NCBI RefSeq assembly: GCF_002892795.1
Contig: NZ_PJMC01000008.1
Coordinates: 124,001-188,000 of the forward strand
From: Arthrobacter sp. AFG20
GTDB lineage: Bacteria > Actinomycetota > Actinomycetes > Actinomycetales > Micrococcaceae
Direction: 5' to 3'
Length of the DNA: 64,000 nucleotides
A program made the position numbers and the translations under genes. The notes beneath the pieces were generated by a model. It had not been told where the DNA came from. It made no database searches and saw only the letters and a program-made list of their open reading frames with translations. Below are positions 56,104 to 64,000 of the stretch, piece after piece (position 1 is the stretch's first letter; each line of letters begins with the position of its first letter).

Positions 56104-57606
56104 GTGGCGCGCCTCAAACACCGCCCCGACGTCGTCCGCCGATCAGGCCGGTATGCGCTGATCAACGACACCCGGACGCCTTACCAGGCCATGGTTGAGG
56201 ACCTGCTCTTCCTTCGGAATGTGCTGGACGGGGCCGGGCTGGATTATCTGCTGGTCAGGGGCAACAACGACCGTCCCGTGATCGCCCTTGACTGGAAGGA
56301 CCGGAAGAAGCTGCGGTCCGCCCTCGTTGACGCATGCCGGCACGAACCGTTCTACTCCATGACCGTGGACGCGAAGAAGAAAACATCCGTCCTGGTCGCC
56401 GACGGCGAGCTCTCCGTCAACCGCCAGGCACGCATCTTCCGGCTGTACCGCCCGCGGGTGGAGCCCGAGGGCGGCTTCGAATTTGGTGCATCCGCCGGCG
56501 TCCAGGTGGAACTCTGGAGCTTCCTGGGCAACGAAGTGATCCTGCCGATCGAGAACTCGCTCACCCGCCGCACCATGATGGCCCACGAAGCCGTCCGCGG
56601 AACGGTTGAGCGTTACGGCCACACCTGGCCCACCATCGAGAACATGTTCGCTGACCACGCGAGCGACATCAGCTTTGACATCGACATGGTCTTCTCCTGG
56701 GTGGACGGCACCTCGCCGGAATACATCGCCGCCCGGCGGGCCCGGATGGCGGGGGCTGTTTTGGGTGAGGGCGACGACCACGAGGCGCGCTACCGGCAGA
56801 TCAATGAGCTCAAATACGCGCTCCGCTCGGTGTACATGTTTGCACCGTGGGTCCGCCGCATCTTCATCGCCACGGACTCCCCCGCGCCGGAATGGCTGAA
56901 CGACCACCCGTCGGTGACCATCGTCCGGAGCGAGGCGTTCTTCGCTGACCCGTCGGTGCTGCCCACCCACAACTCGCAGGCCGTGGAGTGCCAGCTGCAC
57001 CACATCGAGGGCCTCTCCGAGCACTTCCTCTACTCCAACGACGATATGTTCTTCGGGCGGCCGGTGGGCCCGGACATGTTCTTCACTCCGGGCGGGATCA
57101 CCAAGTTCATCGAGGCCGAGACCCGCATCGGCCTCGGCGAAAACGACGCCGAACGCAGCGGCTTCGAAAACGCTGCCCGGGTCAACCGGAAGCTGCTCTG
57201 GAACCGCTTCGGCCGGATCACCACCCGCCACCTGGAGCACTCGGCGGCGCCGCTGCGCCGGAGCGTCGTAGCCCAGATGGAGCAAGAGTTCCCGGCCGAG
57301 TTCGCGAACACCGCCGCCAGCACATTCCGGGCCGCAGACAATATTTCCGTGACGAATTCCTTCTACCACTACTACGCGCTGTTGACCGGCCGGGCTGTGA
57401 CCCAGACGGCGGCCAAGGTGCGGTACGTGGACACCACGCTGCGGTCCGGCCTGACGTACCTGCCCAAGCTGCTGACCAAGCGCAACATGGACTTCTTTTG
57501 CCTCAACGACGGAAGCTTTCCGGAGGTGCCGGCCGACGAACGGGCGGACCTTGTCACAGAGTTCCTGGAGAGGTACTACCCCATCAAGGCGCCCTGGGAA
57601 AAGTAA
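56104..57606 (+). CDS. Stealth-family phosphotransferase (capsule/wall polysaccharide)
   Basis: Transfers a sugar-1-phosphate to make phosphodiester-linked polysaccharides (Stealth family). Length 500 residues from GTG. Stealth CR1 is FDIDMVFSWVDGTSPEY (about 195), CR2 covers YALRSVYMFAPWVRRIFIATDS, CR3 is YSNDDMFFGRPV, and CR4 lies near the C-terminus (FFCLNDG). A preceding domain of about 190 residues is usual in actinobacterial members. The same frame is open back to a TAG at 55987 and looks coding; GGGAG at 55996 would best serve an ATC at 56008 (see findings). Confidence 0.88.
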   Translation: MARLKHRPDVVRRSGRYALINDTRTPYQAMVEDLLFLRNVLDGAGLDYLLVRGNNDRPVIALDWKDRKKLRSALVDACRHEPFYSMTVDAKKKTSVLVADGELSVNRQARIFRLYRPRVEPEGGFEFGASAGVQVELWSFLGNEVILPIENSLTRRTMMAHEAVRGTVERYGHTWPTIENMFADHASDISFDIDMVFSWVDGTSPEYIAARRARMAGAVLGEGDDHEARYRQINELKYALRSVYMFAPWVRRIFIATDSPAPEWLNDHPSVTIVRSEAFFADPSVLPTHNSQAVECQLHHIEGLSEHFLYSNDDMFFGRPVGPDMFFTPGGITKFIEAETRIGLGENDAERSGFENAARVNRKLLWNRFGRITTRHLEHSAAPLRRSVVAQMEQEFPAEFANTAASTFRAADNISVTNSFYHYYALLTGRAVTQTAAKVRYVDTTLRSGLTYLPKLLTKRNMDFFCLNDGSFPEVPADERADLVTEFLERYYPIKAPWEK

Positions 57607-57638
57607 CCACGGGGAAATGCAAGAACTGTGCCGCAGGA

Positions 57639-57678
57639 AGCCCCCGCTGGAACTGACCACTCAGATCCGGCGGGGGCT
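57639..57678 (+). terminator. hairpin after the Stealth gene
   Basis: AGCCCCCGCTGG (57639-57650) pairs with CCGGCGGGGGCT (57667-57678), with one mismatch, loop 16. It ends with CATCTG, no strong T-run. It lies between convergent genes and could act on both. Confidence 0.6.
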
Positions 57679-57703
57679 CATCTGTTGGAGCAGACCTTCG
57701 CTG

Positions 57704-58615
57704 CTACTTCCGCGTGAGGACGGGACGTTTGGCCCCTTCGGGGATGCGGATTCCGGCTGCCGCCAGGCGGCGTTCCGTCTCCTCGGGGCTGACATACTCG
57801 CCCACCGTGGGAGTGGCGCCCAGCGGCACCACGGAATGCACCACCGTGTGCTCATAAACGTGCACCAGGTTGAAGGCCTGGCCGCCGTCGCGGCCGCGGG
57901 TGCCGCCCACCGGAACATTCAGGTCCTGGGTGTAGCACGTGGCTGAGGCCACGGAGACCGGGATGCCGGCGAAGCTCGCCGTCGTGGAGTAATGCAGGTG
58001 GCCGGCAAGGATGCTGCGGACATCCGAGTTCCGGACCACGGCTGCCAGGGACGCCTGGTCGCGGAGCTCCACGAGCACAGACAGGTCCAGCACCGACGGA
58101 ACCGGCGGATGGTGCAGGGCCAGGATCGTGCCGTCCGGCGCGGGGGTCTCCAGCTGCCCGGCGAGCCAGTCCAGCTGGTTGTCACTGAGTTCGCCGTGGT
58201 GGTAGCCAGGCACGGACGTGTCCATGGTGATGACCCGCAGCCCGTTGACGTAGTAGCTGTGGTCGACGGGATCGTCGTTGCCGTGCTGGTTGAACAGGCC
58301 GGCACGGAAGTTGGCGCGGTTGTCGTGATTGCCCATGGCCCAGATGACCTGGGCGCCGAGATCCCGGCACGCGGGCTCCACGACCGCGCGGAGCTTGGCG
58401 TAGGCCTCGGGGTCACCCTTGTCCGCCAGGTCGCCGGTGAAAATCACAGCTTCCGGGCGCGCGCCGGATGCCTGAACCTCGTCGAAGAGCTGGATCAGGC
58501 GGGCTTCGCTGTCAATTGCGCCGTATAGGGGGTCCGGACCTCCCAACAGATGGGTGTCACTCAGGTGGAGTAGAAAATGGCGTGGCCGGGGATGCTCGGC
58601 CTCGATGAGCTCCAT
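57704..58615 (-). CDS. metallophosphoesterase (CpdA-like phosphodiesterase)
   Basis: A 303-residue calcineurin-type phosphoesterase. All core motifs are present: LSDTHL (D-x-H), [16 protein letters not shown] (GNHD), HHPP and the late GHLHYS. The layout matches class III (CpdA-like) cyclic nucleotide phosphodiesterases, but the substrate could be another phosphodiester. The ATG is preceded by GAAGG. Upstream is a 618-base intergenic region. Confidence 0.88.
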   Translation of the reverse strand: MELIEAEHPRPRHFLLHLSDTHLLGGPDPLYGAIDSEARLIQLFDEVQASGARPEAVIFTGDLADKGDPEAYAKLRAVVEPACRDLGAQVIWAMGNHDNRANFRAGLFNQHGNDDPVDHSYYVNGLRVITMDTSVPGYHHGELSDNQLDWLAGQLETPAPDGTILALHHPPVPSVLDLSVLVELRDQASLAAVVRNSDVRSILAGHLHYSTTASFAGIPVSVASATCYTQDLNVPVGGTRGRDGGQAFNLVHVYEHTVVHSVVPLGATPTVGEYVSPEETERRLAAAGIRIPEGAKRPVLTRK

Positions 58616-58858
58616 TGCTGCCTTCGCGGTAGTTAGGAAGCGGGGCGCCTCCTGTGTCCCTTCCAGTACGTTCCATCCAACCAGATAAAAAACGAACTAT
58701 GGGGAAACGGGAGTTGGCATGTTGAAAAATTACAACACCGCCGCCGCTTTCGGGCTACCTTCCTCGCTTTCGTTTCCTTGCGTGGGCACCCCCCGATGGC
58801 CACTTCGTTAGTTTGCCGCGCACTGTTTGATTTGCAGAGATAGACACGGAGACAGAAG

Positions 58859-59104
58859 TCCGCCGGCTGTTCCAGGCGGAATGCTCTTCCGGAACGTACC
58901 CGGCTTACCGCGCCTCGGGCAGCGTGAAAGGAGGACTCCGGCGCACTGCCGCGCGCGGACAAAGCGCCCAGCAGACCAGGGAGAGCCCGTACAGCCGGGC
59001 TCGGAGGATGCATCCGCTGCCAGCAGGGCATCCCCCGCAGGGCATCCGAAACCCGGGCGGGTTCCGTCGGGTGCCGGCGGAATCGTTTGGAGGGAAGTCA
59101 CATC
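58859..59104 (+). ncRNA. candidate structured leader RNA (possible ydaO/c-di-AMP-like riboswitch)
   Basis: The plus strand has a perfect 9-base long-range stem: TCCGCCGGC (58859-58867) with GCCGGCGGA (59073-59081). Inside it are local stems GAGCCCG/CGGGCTC (58983-59002), GGCAG/CTGCC and AACCC/GGGTT. The segment near 59045 (TCCGAAACCC) followed by GGCGGAATC and GGAGGGAA resembles the end of actinobacterial ydaO-type leaders, which precede cell-wall hydrolase genes. The match is partial and from memory. The next gene in this direction begins 2 kb away, so it would be an orphan. Confidence 0.35.
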
Positions 59105-59171
59105 GTGCTCTCTCGCCGGGTGCATGGCTGTCATCAATGACAACGGCTTTGGCTTCCGTTGCATTCCCTGA
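59105..59171 (+). pseudogene. possible decayed start of a secreted protein after the structured leader
   Basis: GGAGGG precedes a GTG at 59105. It begins VLSRRVHGCHQ and stops at once (TGA 59138-59140). A one-base shift reads on as MTTALASVAFP, a signal-peptide-like sequence, until a TGA at 59169-59171 belonging to a different frame. Basic start followed by Ala-rich hydrophobic residues is the pattern of secreted actinobacterial hydrolases. It may be chance. Confidence 0.3.
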
Positions 59172-59233
59172 CCTCCTGACCAGTTGGATTCATCCGGTAA
59201 GCGAACAGCCCGACAGCGGCCGCCCTCTACCGC

Positions 59234-60946
59234 TTACGGCGCCGCCGCGGGCTCCGCGGTCGGTACAGATTCTGCTGCCGCCTTCGCTTCTGCCACGGCA
59301 GCATCCTCGACTGGCGCAGCACCTGGCAATGTGGCGGTTGCCGGTGCCGAAGAGGGAACTGGCGCCGGGGCCGGCACTACCGGGGCCGGCGCTGCCGGGA
59401 CCGCCGGCACTACCGGGGCCGGCGCTGCCGGGACCGCCGGCACTACGGGGGCCGGCGCTGCCGGGACCGCCGGCACTACGGGGGCCGGCGCTGCCGGGAC
59501 CGCCGGCGCGGGGACAGGCTCCGGCACCACCGGTGCGGGCTCAACAGGTGCAGCTTCCGTTGGGCCAGGCCCGGAACTCGTGTTCGGTGGGGCGGGCACG
59601 GCCGGTTCGGCGGGTGCCGGTGGCGCGGGCTCGGTCGGAACTACCGGCTCGGTGGGCAGCGGGTCAGCCGGCGGCGCCGACTCGGTGGGCGGCGGCGCGG
59701 GCTCGGTCTGTGCCGGTGGCTCGGGCACGGCCGGAACCACCGGCACAGTGGGTGGGTCAGCCGGCGGCACAGGTGTCGCAGTGGGCGGCGCGGGAGTGGG
59801 CGCGGGAGCCGGTTTCGGCGTCGGAGTAGGCTTCGGGGTCGGAGTAGGAGTCGGGGCCGGCTTGGGCTTGGCTGTCGCGGGAGGCGTCAGCTTCGGCGGC
59901 GTCGGTTGGGGACTTGTCGTGACGGTCGAGGTTTCCGCTTGGCTGGAGGAAGCGGACCCGGAGAACGATGAACTGGCGACCAAGGTGGGTCGCGCAGCAG
60001 TTGCCCGGCCGGCCCGAGGGTAGGCCATCGCAGCCGCAGTCACCGGTGTCAGGCCGTCGTCGGTGTTGCCCGGCCCGCTGTTGCCCGGGATGTTGGGGAT
60101 CGCCCACCCGTACGTGCTGGCAGCGCCCCCTGCGAAGCTGGTAAACACAGCGGGTGTCAGTTGGTCGGTCTGCCGGATGGGCAGCAGGGTCCACTTGAGG
60201 GGATCCTCGTGCTGTCCGTTCTTGATGACCTCGAAGTGCAGGTGGCAGCCGGTGGAGGATCCGGTGGTGCCCACCTCCGCGATGATCTCGCCGACCCGAA
60301 CCTGGTCGCCCTTTTCGACGGCGATGCCCTGCAGGTGGTTGTACGTGGTGATCAGGCCATTGCCGTGGTCGATCTCCACCCTGTTGCCCCCGCCCCAGGG
60401 GTGCCATCCGGCGGCCCGGACCACGCCGCCATCGGCTGCGTAAACGCGGGTGCCGCAGGCGGCTGCGTAGTCCTGGCCCCAGTGGAATTCGCCTGATTCG
60501 CCGGTGATCGGGCTGTGCCGCAGGCCGAACGGGGAAGTTGGCGTGAGGTCTTCCAAGGGCGCCATGAGGAAGCCGGCTCCGGGCCGCTTCAGCGCGGTGG
60601 AGGCCACGCCCGGAGATTTGGCGGCGCCTGTCTTGATTGCCTTGACTTTGGAGTTGGACACGGTGTGTCCGGTGGGGGCCTTCACCGGCGCAGCGAGGCC
60701 GGACCCGCTGGCCGGGTACCCGGGCGGTGTGGTGTCGGGATCGAGGAGCTCCGGCCCGACGACTCCCGAGGGAGCTGCAATTGGGACGGCAGCACCCACG
60801 GGCTGCTGGAGGGAAGTGGCCGGCCCCTGGAATCCGAAGGCGAAGACGGAGAAGCCAACAACCACTGCCGCGGACAGGCTCCGCAGGGCGATCCGGCCCG
60901 GGCCGATCACCCTCGGTGCGTGCTTGTGTCCCCCGTGATTTGCCAC
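59234..60946 (-). CDS. M23-family metallopeptidase with repetitive Pro/Ala C-terminal tail
   Basis: A 570-residue secreted or membrane-attached peptidoglycan endopeptidase. A hydrophobic segment near 20-45 serves as signal or anchor. The LytM/M23 domain covers about residues 150-265: SPFGLRHSP, HWGQDYAA (H-x3-D zinc ligands), then GCHLHFEV. From about 340 to the end the chain is almost only Pro, Ala, Val, Thr and Glu, including four 11-residue repeats. The tail could span the wall. The GTG start has AGGAG upstream. Confidence 0.9.
   Translation of the reverse strand: MANHGGHKHAPRVIGPGRIALRSLSAAVVVGFSVFAFGFQGPATSLQQPVGAAVPIAAPSGVVGPELLDPDTTPPGYPASGSGLAAPVKAPTGHTVSNSKVKAIKTGAAKSPGVASTALKRPGAGFLMAPLEDLTPTSPFGLRHSPITGESGEFHWGQDYAAACGTRVYAADGGVVRAAGWHPWGGGNRVEIDHGNGLITTYNHLQGIAVEKGDQVRVGEIIAEVGTTGSSTGCHLHFEVIKNGQHEDPLKWTLLPIRQTDQLTPAVFTSFAGGAASTYGWAIPNIPGNSGPGNTDDGLTPVTAAAMAYPRAGRATAARPTLVASSSFSGSASSSQAETSTVTTSPQPTPPKLTPPATAKPKPAPTPTPTPKPTPTPKPAPAPTPAPPTATPVPPADPPTVPVVPAVPEPPAQTEPAPPPTESAPPADPLPTEPVVPTEPAPPAPAEPAVPAPPNTSSGPGPTEAAPVEPAPVVPEPVPAPAVPAAPAPVVPAVPAAPAPVVPAVPAAPAPVVPAVPAAPAPVVPAPAPVPSSAPATATLPGAAPVEDAAVAEAKAAAESVPTAEPAAAP
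59371..59505. repeat. 33-bp coding tandem repeat, four copies
   Basis: Copies start at 59371, 59404, 59437 and 59470, each 33 bases, nearly identical. In the minus-strand M23 gene they encode 11-residue units of the type PAVPAAPAPVV. The multiple of three keeps the frame, so the tail length can vary between strains. Confidence 0.9.
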
Positions 60947-61206
60947 TGAATTCTCCTGGATCAGTACCCGTCAAACTCCTATCTCGACGAGCGTGTCCTC
61001 CATTGTGGCCACAGGCTCAAGAGCGGCGAAACCCCTAAAACTGGGGGGTCAGCCGGTACGGGTCCATAGGCTTTTTAACGAGTGCTGCCTTGGTACTGGC
61101 CGCGGGCTATTTGGATACCCGGCTCTTCGGGCGTGCCCGGGGCACAGACGGAAAATGAGGCGACTCCTCCACTTAACCGACCCGCCTCGGCGCGCGAGAA
61201 TGAAAT

Positions 61207-62115
61207 ATGCGGACTTTCCTGAGGGAGTGGCAGGCGGAACTGAAGCGCACGCTCACCGGCAGCCCGGATGCGCTGCCGGACTGGTCCCGGAAGTTTGCCC
61301 GGGGCGACGACCCAGGGTATTTCCTCCCCGGGTCCGCGGTCTGGGCCGTCCATGGCGGGGTGCCGACCATCGTCGGCGGCATTCGGTCCCTGTTGATGCA
61401 GACACTTCACCCCGCAGTCCTCGCCGGGGTGCACGACCATTCAAATTTCCGTGAGGATACGTTGGGCCGACTGGCCCGCACCACTGCCTGGATCCACGCC
61501 CTCACGTACGGGTCCACTGCTGACGCCCGGGCGGCGACCGCCAGAGTGGCCCGGCTGCACGAATCCGTTAACGGCAAGTATGTCGATGGCGACGGCACCG
61601 TCCAGAAGTACTCCGCCAACGATCCTGAGCTGCTCCGCTGGGTGCACATCACATTCACCGACTCGTTTCTCCGCACTCATGAGCTGTGGGACGGCCCCAT
61701 TCCGGGCGGCCCGGATGCCTACGTGCGTGAGTGGGCGCAGGCGGGCAGGCTCATGGGAGTGGAGTCCCCGCCGGAGAGCAAGTCCGCCCTCGTCCGGGAG
61801 CTCGCGGAATGGTCTGCCGCAGGCACTCTCCGCCATGATGAACGGGTCGCCGAAACAGTCGCGTTCATCAGGAATCCGCCCCTACATCCCCTGCTGAAAC
61901 CGGGTTACCGAGTGCTGTTCGCGGCCGCCGTCCTGAGCTTGGACCCCGACTACCGCCGGCTGCTCGGACTGCGGACCGCCCGGATCGGTCCCCTGCCGCT
62001 GCCGGTGAGGTCGGCCGCCCGGGCGACCCTCGCCGTCGTACGCCTCGCATTGGGTCCGGCCAGCCCCAGCCAGCTAGCCGCCCGCGAGCGGCTCCGGAGG
62101 CTGGGCGTGACGTAG
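61207..62115 (+). CDS. MpaB-type oxygenase family protein (DUF2236)
   Basis: A 302-residue protein of the DUF2236/MpaB group. Motifs seen: GGIRSLLMQTLHPAVLAGVHDHSNF, LARTTAWIHALTYGS, RLHESVNGKY and LLRWVHITFTDSFL. Members are haem-binding or latex-clearing-protein-like in fold; the histidines in LHPAV and WVH are typical conserved positions. Substrate unknown. It is divergent from the M23 gene, and a bidirectional hairpin follows. Confidence 0.87.
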   Translation: MRTFLREWQAELKRTLTGSPDALPDWSRKFARGDDPGYFLPGSAVWAVHGGVPTIVGGIRSLLMQTLHPAVLAGVHDHSNFREDTLGRLARTTAWIHALTYGSTADARAATARVARLHESVNGKYVDGDGTVQKYSANDPELLRWVHITFTDSFLRTHELWDGPIPGGPDAYVREWAQAGRLMGVESPPESKSALVRELAEWSAAGTLRHDERVAETVAFIRNPPLHPLLKPGYRVLFAAAVLSLDPDYRRLLGLRTARIGPLPLPVRSAARATLAVVRLALGPASPSQLAARERLRRLGVT

Positions 62116-62149
62116 CTCTCCCTCGTATCCGGGGCTGGAAGCAGAAAAA

Positions 62150-62173
62150 CCCGGTCCTGACTTCAGGACCGGG
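62150..62173. terminator. bidirectional hairpin terminator between MpaB-type gene and tRNA-Ser
   Basis: CCCGGTCCTGA (62150-62160) pairs with TCAGGACCGGG (62163-62173), loop 2. A run of five A lies on the left, so the minus-strand tRNA transcript sees a stem followed by UUUUU, a classic intrinsic terminator. CTTTCC on the right gives a weaker plus-strand terminator. Confidence 0.85.
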
Positions 62174-62181
62174 CTTTCCAT

Positions 62182-62269
62182 TGGCGGAGAATGGGGGATT
62201 TGAACCCCCGAGGGCGTTAACCCAACACGCGTTCCAGGCGTGCGCCATAGGCCGCTAGGCGAATTCTCC
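62182..62269 (-). tRNA. tRNA-Ser (anticodon GGA)
   Basis: The minus strand folds as a class II tRNA. The acceptor GGAGAAT pairs with ATTCTCC, discriminator G, with an encoded CCA. The anticodon arm ACGCCTGGAACGCGT carries GGA. The long variable arm and the T-arm GGGGGTTCAAATCCCCC are complete. It reads UCC and UCU serine codons. Confidence 0.95.
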
Positions 62270-62345
62270 AGCTGCTCTTGAACCAAAAGCAGATACTAGA
62301 ATACCTGAACTTTCCGGCATCTCCCAATCGGCCGAAAATGGAGCC

Positions 62346-62669
62346 ATGTCCCAGCTGCATGCACTCGTGATTTACGTTTCCGATTCCCATGCCGAGGCGG
62401 TGCTCACCGCCATCGGAGACGCCGGCGCCGGCCGGCTGGGCGATTATTCGCACTGCTCCTTCACATCGCCCGGTACGGGACGCTTTACCCCTTTGCCCGG
62501 AGCCCGGCCCTACATCGGCATCGTGGGCGCGCCGGAAGCAGTTTCCGAGACCCGGGTCGAGTGCATCGTGGAGGATGACGTGCTCGACGCCGTCGTGCAG
62601 GGATTGCGGCGGGCCCACCCCTACGAGGAGCCGGCGTTCATGAGCTGGCCGGTGAACGGGCACCGATAA
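62346..62669 (+). CDS. YqfO/NIF3 central-domain-like small protein
   Basis: A 107-residue protein corresponding to the inserted CutA1-like domain of YqfO/NIF3 proteins: LVIYVSDSHAEAVLTAIGDAGAGRLGDYSHCSF at the start, then TGRFTPLPGARPYIG and RRAHPYEEPAF. The stand-alone form is common in bacteria. Metal binding is possible, function unknown. It lies between the tRNA-Ser and the SRP RNA. Confidence 0.82.
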   Translation: MSQLHALVIYVSDSHAEAVLTAIGDAGAGRLGDYSHCSFTSPGTGRFTPLPGARPYIGIVGAPEAVSETRVECIVEDDVLDAVVQGLRRAHPYEEPAFMSWPVNGHR

Positions 62670-62731
62670 GACCACGGCGGTGCCCACCCCTGCCCCATCG
62701 GAGCCGATTCGGGCCACGCCGAAAGTTCGGG

Positions 62732-62737
62732 TAAAGT
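62732..62737 (+). promoter_or_regulatory. -10 element of the SRP RNA promoter
   Basis: TAAAGT lies six bases before the start of the SRP RNA stem. I cannot see a good -35 at the right distance. Confidence 0.4.
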
Positions 62738-62740
62738 ATC

Positions 62741-62837
62741 TGACGGCCCCTCATGTGGCGTCATCCTGTTGAACTCCCCCAGGACCGGAAGGTAGCAAGG
62801 GTAGATGGGCTCTGGCGGGTGCATGAGGGGTCTCTTA
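62741..62837 (+). ncRNA. ffs: signal recognition particle RNA, small bacterial type (4.5S)
   Basis: The terminal stem GGCCCCTCATG and CATGAGGGGTC brackets the conserved core CAGGACCGGAAGGTAGCAAG, in which the GGAA tetraloop and the symmetric/asymmetric internal loops that bind Ffh can be read. It directs membrane proteins to the translocon with Ffh. The position directly before dnaX is seen in many actinobacteria. Confidence 0.95.
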
Positions 62838-62870
62838 TTTAATGTCAGTCCCTATAGGTAGGTTTTCCCT

Positions 62871-64000
62871 GTGACTGTTACGACTGCCCTTTACCGCAGA
62901 TACCGCCCGGACTCGTTCACGGACGTTATCGGGCAGGAACATGTCACCGAGCCGCTGATGACTGCCCTGCGCAAGAACCGCGTGAACCACGCCTACCTTT
63001 TCTCAGGCCCGCGCGGCTGCGGCAAGACCACGTCTGCGCGGATCCTGGCCCGCTGCCTCAACTGTGCGAAGGGCCCCACGGACACCCCGTGCGGTGTCTG
63101 CCCCAGCTGCGTCGAACTTGCCCGCGGCGGAGCCGGCTCCCTCGACGTCATCGAGATCGACGCCGCCAGCCACGGCGGCGTGGATGACGCCCGCGACCTC
63201 CGCGAACGAGCCACCTATGCGCCAGTGCGGGACCGCTACAAGATCTTCATCATTGACGAGGCGCACATGGTCACCTCGGCGGGCTTCAACGCCCTGCTGA
63301 AGATCGTCGAAGAGCCGCCGGAACACATCAAGTTCATCTTCGCCACCACCGAGCCGGACAAGGTGATCGGGACCATCCGCTCGCGCACGCACCACTACCC
63401 GTTCCGGCTGGTGCCTCCGGAGCCGCTGATGGCGTACCTCGAGCAGCTCTGCCACCAGGAAAACGTCCCGGTAGCTCCCGGAGTGCTGTCGCTGGTGATC
63501 CGCGCGGGCGCGGGATCCGTGCGGGATTCGCTGTCCGTGCTGGACCAGCTCATGGCGGGCGCCGGACCCAACGGCCTCGATTACGAGCTCGCGGTGGCAC
63601 TTCTCGGTTACACGCACGCCTCGCTTCTGGACGACGTCGTCGAAGCAATCGCCGCTTCCGATGCCGCCACGGTCTTCCGCGCCGTGGACCGCGTGGTTCA
63701 GACGGGCCACGACCCCCGCCGCTTCGTGGAGGACCTCCTGGAGCGCTTCCGCGACCTCATCATCGTGCAGGCCATGCCGGAAAGCGCCCAGGCCATCCTC
63801 CGTGGCATGCCAGCGGACCAGATCGCCAGGATGCAGAGCCAGGCACACAATCTCGGTGCGGCTGAGCTGTCTCGCGCGGCCGATGTCACCAACACTGCGC
63901 TGACGGAGATGACGGGTGCCACGTCGCCGCGCCTGCACCTGGAACTGCTTTGCGCCCGCATCCTGCTGCCCAGTTCCGAGCAGACCGAACGCGGCATCGC
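62871..64000 (+). CDS. dnaX: DNA polymerase III subunit gamma/tau, 5' part
   Basis: Clamp-loader ATPase of the replisome; the window ends after about 376 codons. Visible are VTTALYRRYRPDSF, Walker A SGPRGCGKTTSAR, the four-cysteine zinc module (CLNCAKGPTDTPCGVCPSC), Walker B FIIDEAHMV, ATTEPDKV and the sensor region GSVRDSLSVLDQ. GTG start at 62871. No stop in view, so the C-terminal tau region is outside the window. The SRP RNA ends about 34 bases upstream. Confidence 0.97.
   Translation, partial: MTVTTALYRRYRPDSFTDVIGQEHVTEPLMTALRKNRVNHAYLFSGPRGCGKTTSARILARCLNCAKGPTDTPCGVCPSCVELARGGAGSLDVIEIDAASHGGVDDARDLRERATYAPVRDRYKIFIIDEAHMVTSAGFNALLKIVEEPPEHIKFIFATTEPDKVIGTIRSRTHHYPFRLVPPEPLMAYLEQLCHQENVPVAPGVLSLVIRAGAGSVRDSLSVLDQLMAGAGPNGLDYELAVALLGYTHASLLDDVVEAIAASDAATVFRAVDRVVQTGHDPRRFVEDLLERFRDLIIVQAMPESAQAILRGMPADQIARMQSQAHNLGAAELSRAADVTNTALTEMTGATSPRLHLELLCARILLPSSEQTERGI

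Larger units (their letters stand above)
58616..59233. other. 618-base intergenic region without a convincing intact gene
   Basis: The left end (58616-58830) is relatively AT-rich and is the likely promoter of the minus-strand metallophosphoesterase. The remainder is GC-rich with many hairpins and carries the structured-RNA candidate at 58859-59104. Several open frames cross the region, but they have no ribosome-binding site or recognisable domain. Confidence 0.6.

Noticed and set aside
59371..59505. Evenly spaced 33-bp repeats as a possible CRISPR array
   Set aside because: Copies are directly adjacent with no unique spacers and encode an in-frame protein repeat.
58924..59829. 301-codon plus-strand frame with Pro/Ala repeats
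   Set aside because: The repeats are the complement of the M23 tail coding repeats. The frame lacks a signal or domain.
60947..61206. c-di-AMP riboswitch directly upstream of the M23 gene
   Set aside because: The minus strand in this gap shows none of the conserved blocks and no long-range closing stem.

Overview
The window is high-GC (roughly two-thirds G+C), densely packed actinobacterial chromosome. Gene content suggests the Micrococcaceae, Arthrobacter/Pseudarthrobacter type: a RamB-like regulator beside aceA/aceB, a small SRP RNA directly before dnaX, a DtxR-type iron box, a levoglucosan-dehydrogenase-like oxidoreductase cluster, and DUF6390/DUF1684/DUF4916 proteins. That assignment is inference from gene families; no rRNA is present. 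No prophage, transposase, integrase or CRISPR array was seen.

Layout. 1-4.2 kb: a DUF6390 protein and a three-gene FecBCD-type metal-chelate importer. 4.4-10.7 kb: phosphoenolpyruvate carboxylase (ppc), a small membrane protein, a DUF1684 protein and an acyl-CoA dehydrogenase/SDR pair. 10.9-16.1 kb: a GH76 protein and an FbpABC-type ferric-iron importer behind a clear DtxR/IdeR box. 16.2-22.0 kb: a GH32 fructan hydrolase and several small housekeeping or unknown proteins. 22.1-25.3 kb: queuosine salvage (tgt and a convergent precursor transporter), with an AbiEi/DUF559-like gene between them bracketed by two 68-bp palindromes. 25.5-30.5 kb: a dicarboxylate-type MFS permease divergent from a response regulator-histidine kinase-TAXI binding protein operon, possibly a three-component sensor. 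30.6-35.8 kb: pdxK, a lipoprotein serpin, a DUF1801 protein, poxB and a low-GC orphan. 35.9-40.8 kb: the glyoxylate shunt (RamB-like regulator, aceA, aceB). 41-51.1 kb: a CynX-type MFS, then two divergent operons (ROK regulator, Gfo/Idh/MocA, ThuA; and TIM-barrel, three Gfo/Idh/MocA, TIM-barrel) that look like a 3-keto-sugar (levoglucosan/trehalose-like) catabolic system. 51-58.6 kb: glycosyltransferase, DsbA-like protein, TetR, LytR_C protein, HAD phosphatase, Stealth phosphotransferase and metallophosphoesterase. 58.6-64 kb: an intergenic region with a structured-RNA candidate, an M23 peptidase with a repetitive Pro/Ala tail, an MpaB-type protein, tRNA-Ser(GGA), a YqfO-like protein, the SRP RNA and the 5' part of dnaX.

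The most unusual layer is a set of intergenic palindromes. At least four families sit just after stop codons; two families occur as matched pairs bracketing modules, and in two places the repeat overlaps the gene's stop codon. The best candidates for undescribed biology are the keto-sugar cluster, the structured leader near 58.9-59.1 kb with what looks like a broken secreted-protein start, and the palindrome-bracketed gene inside the queuosine locus.
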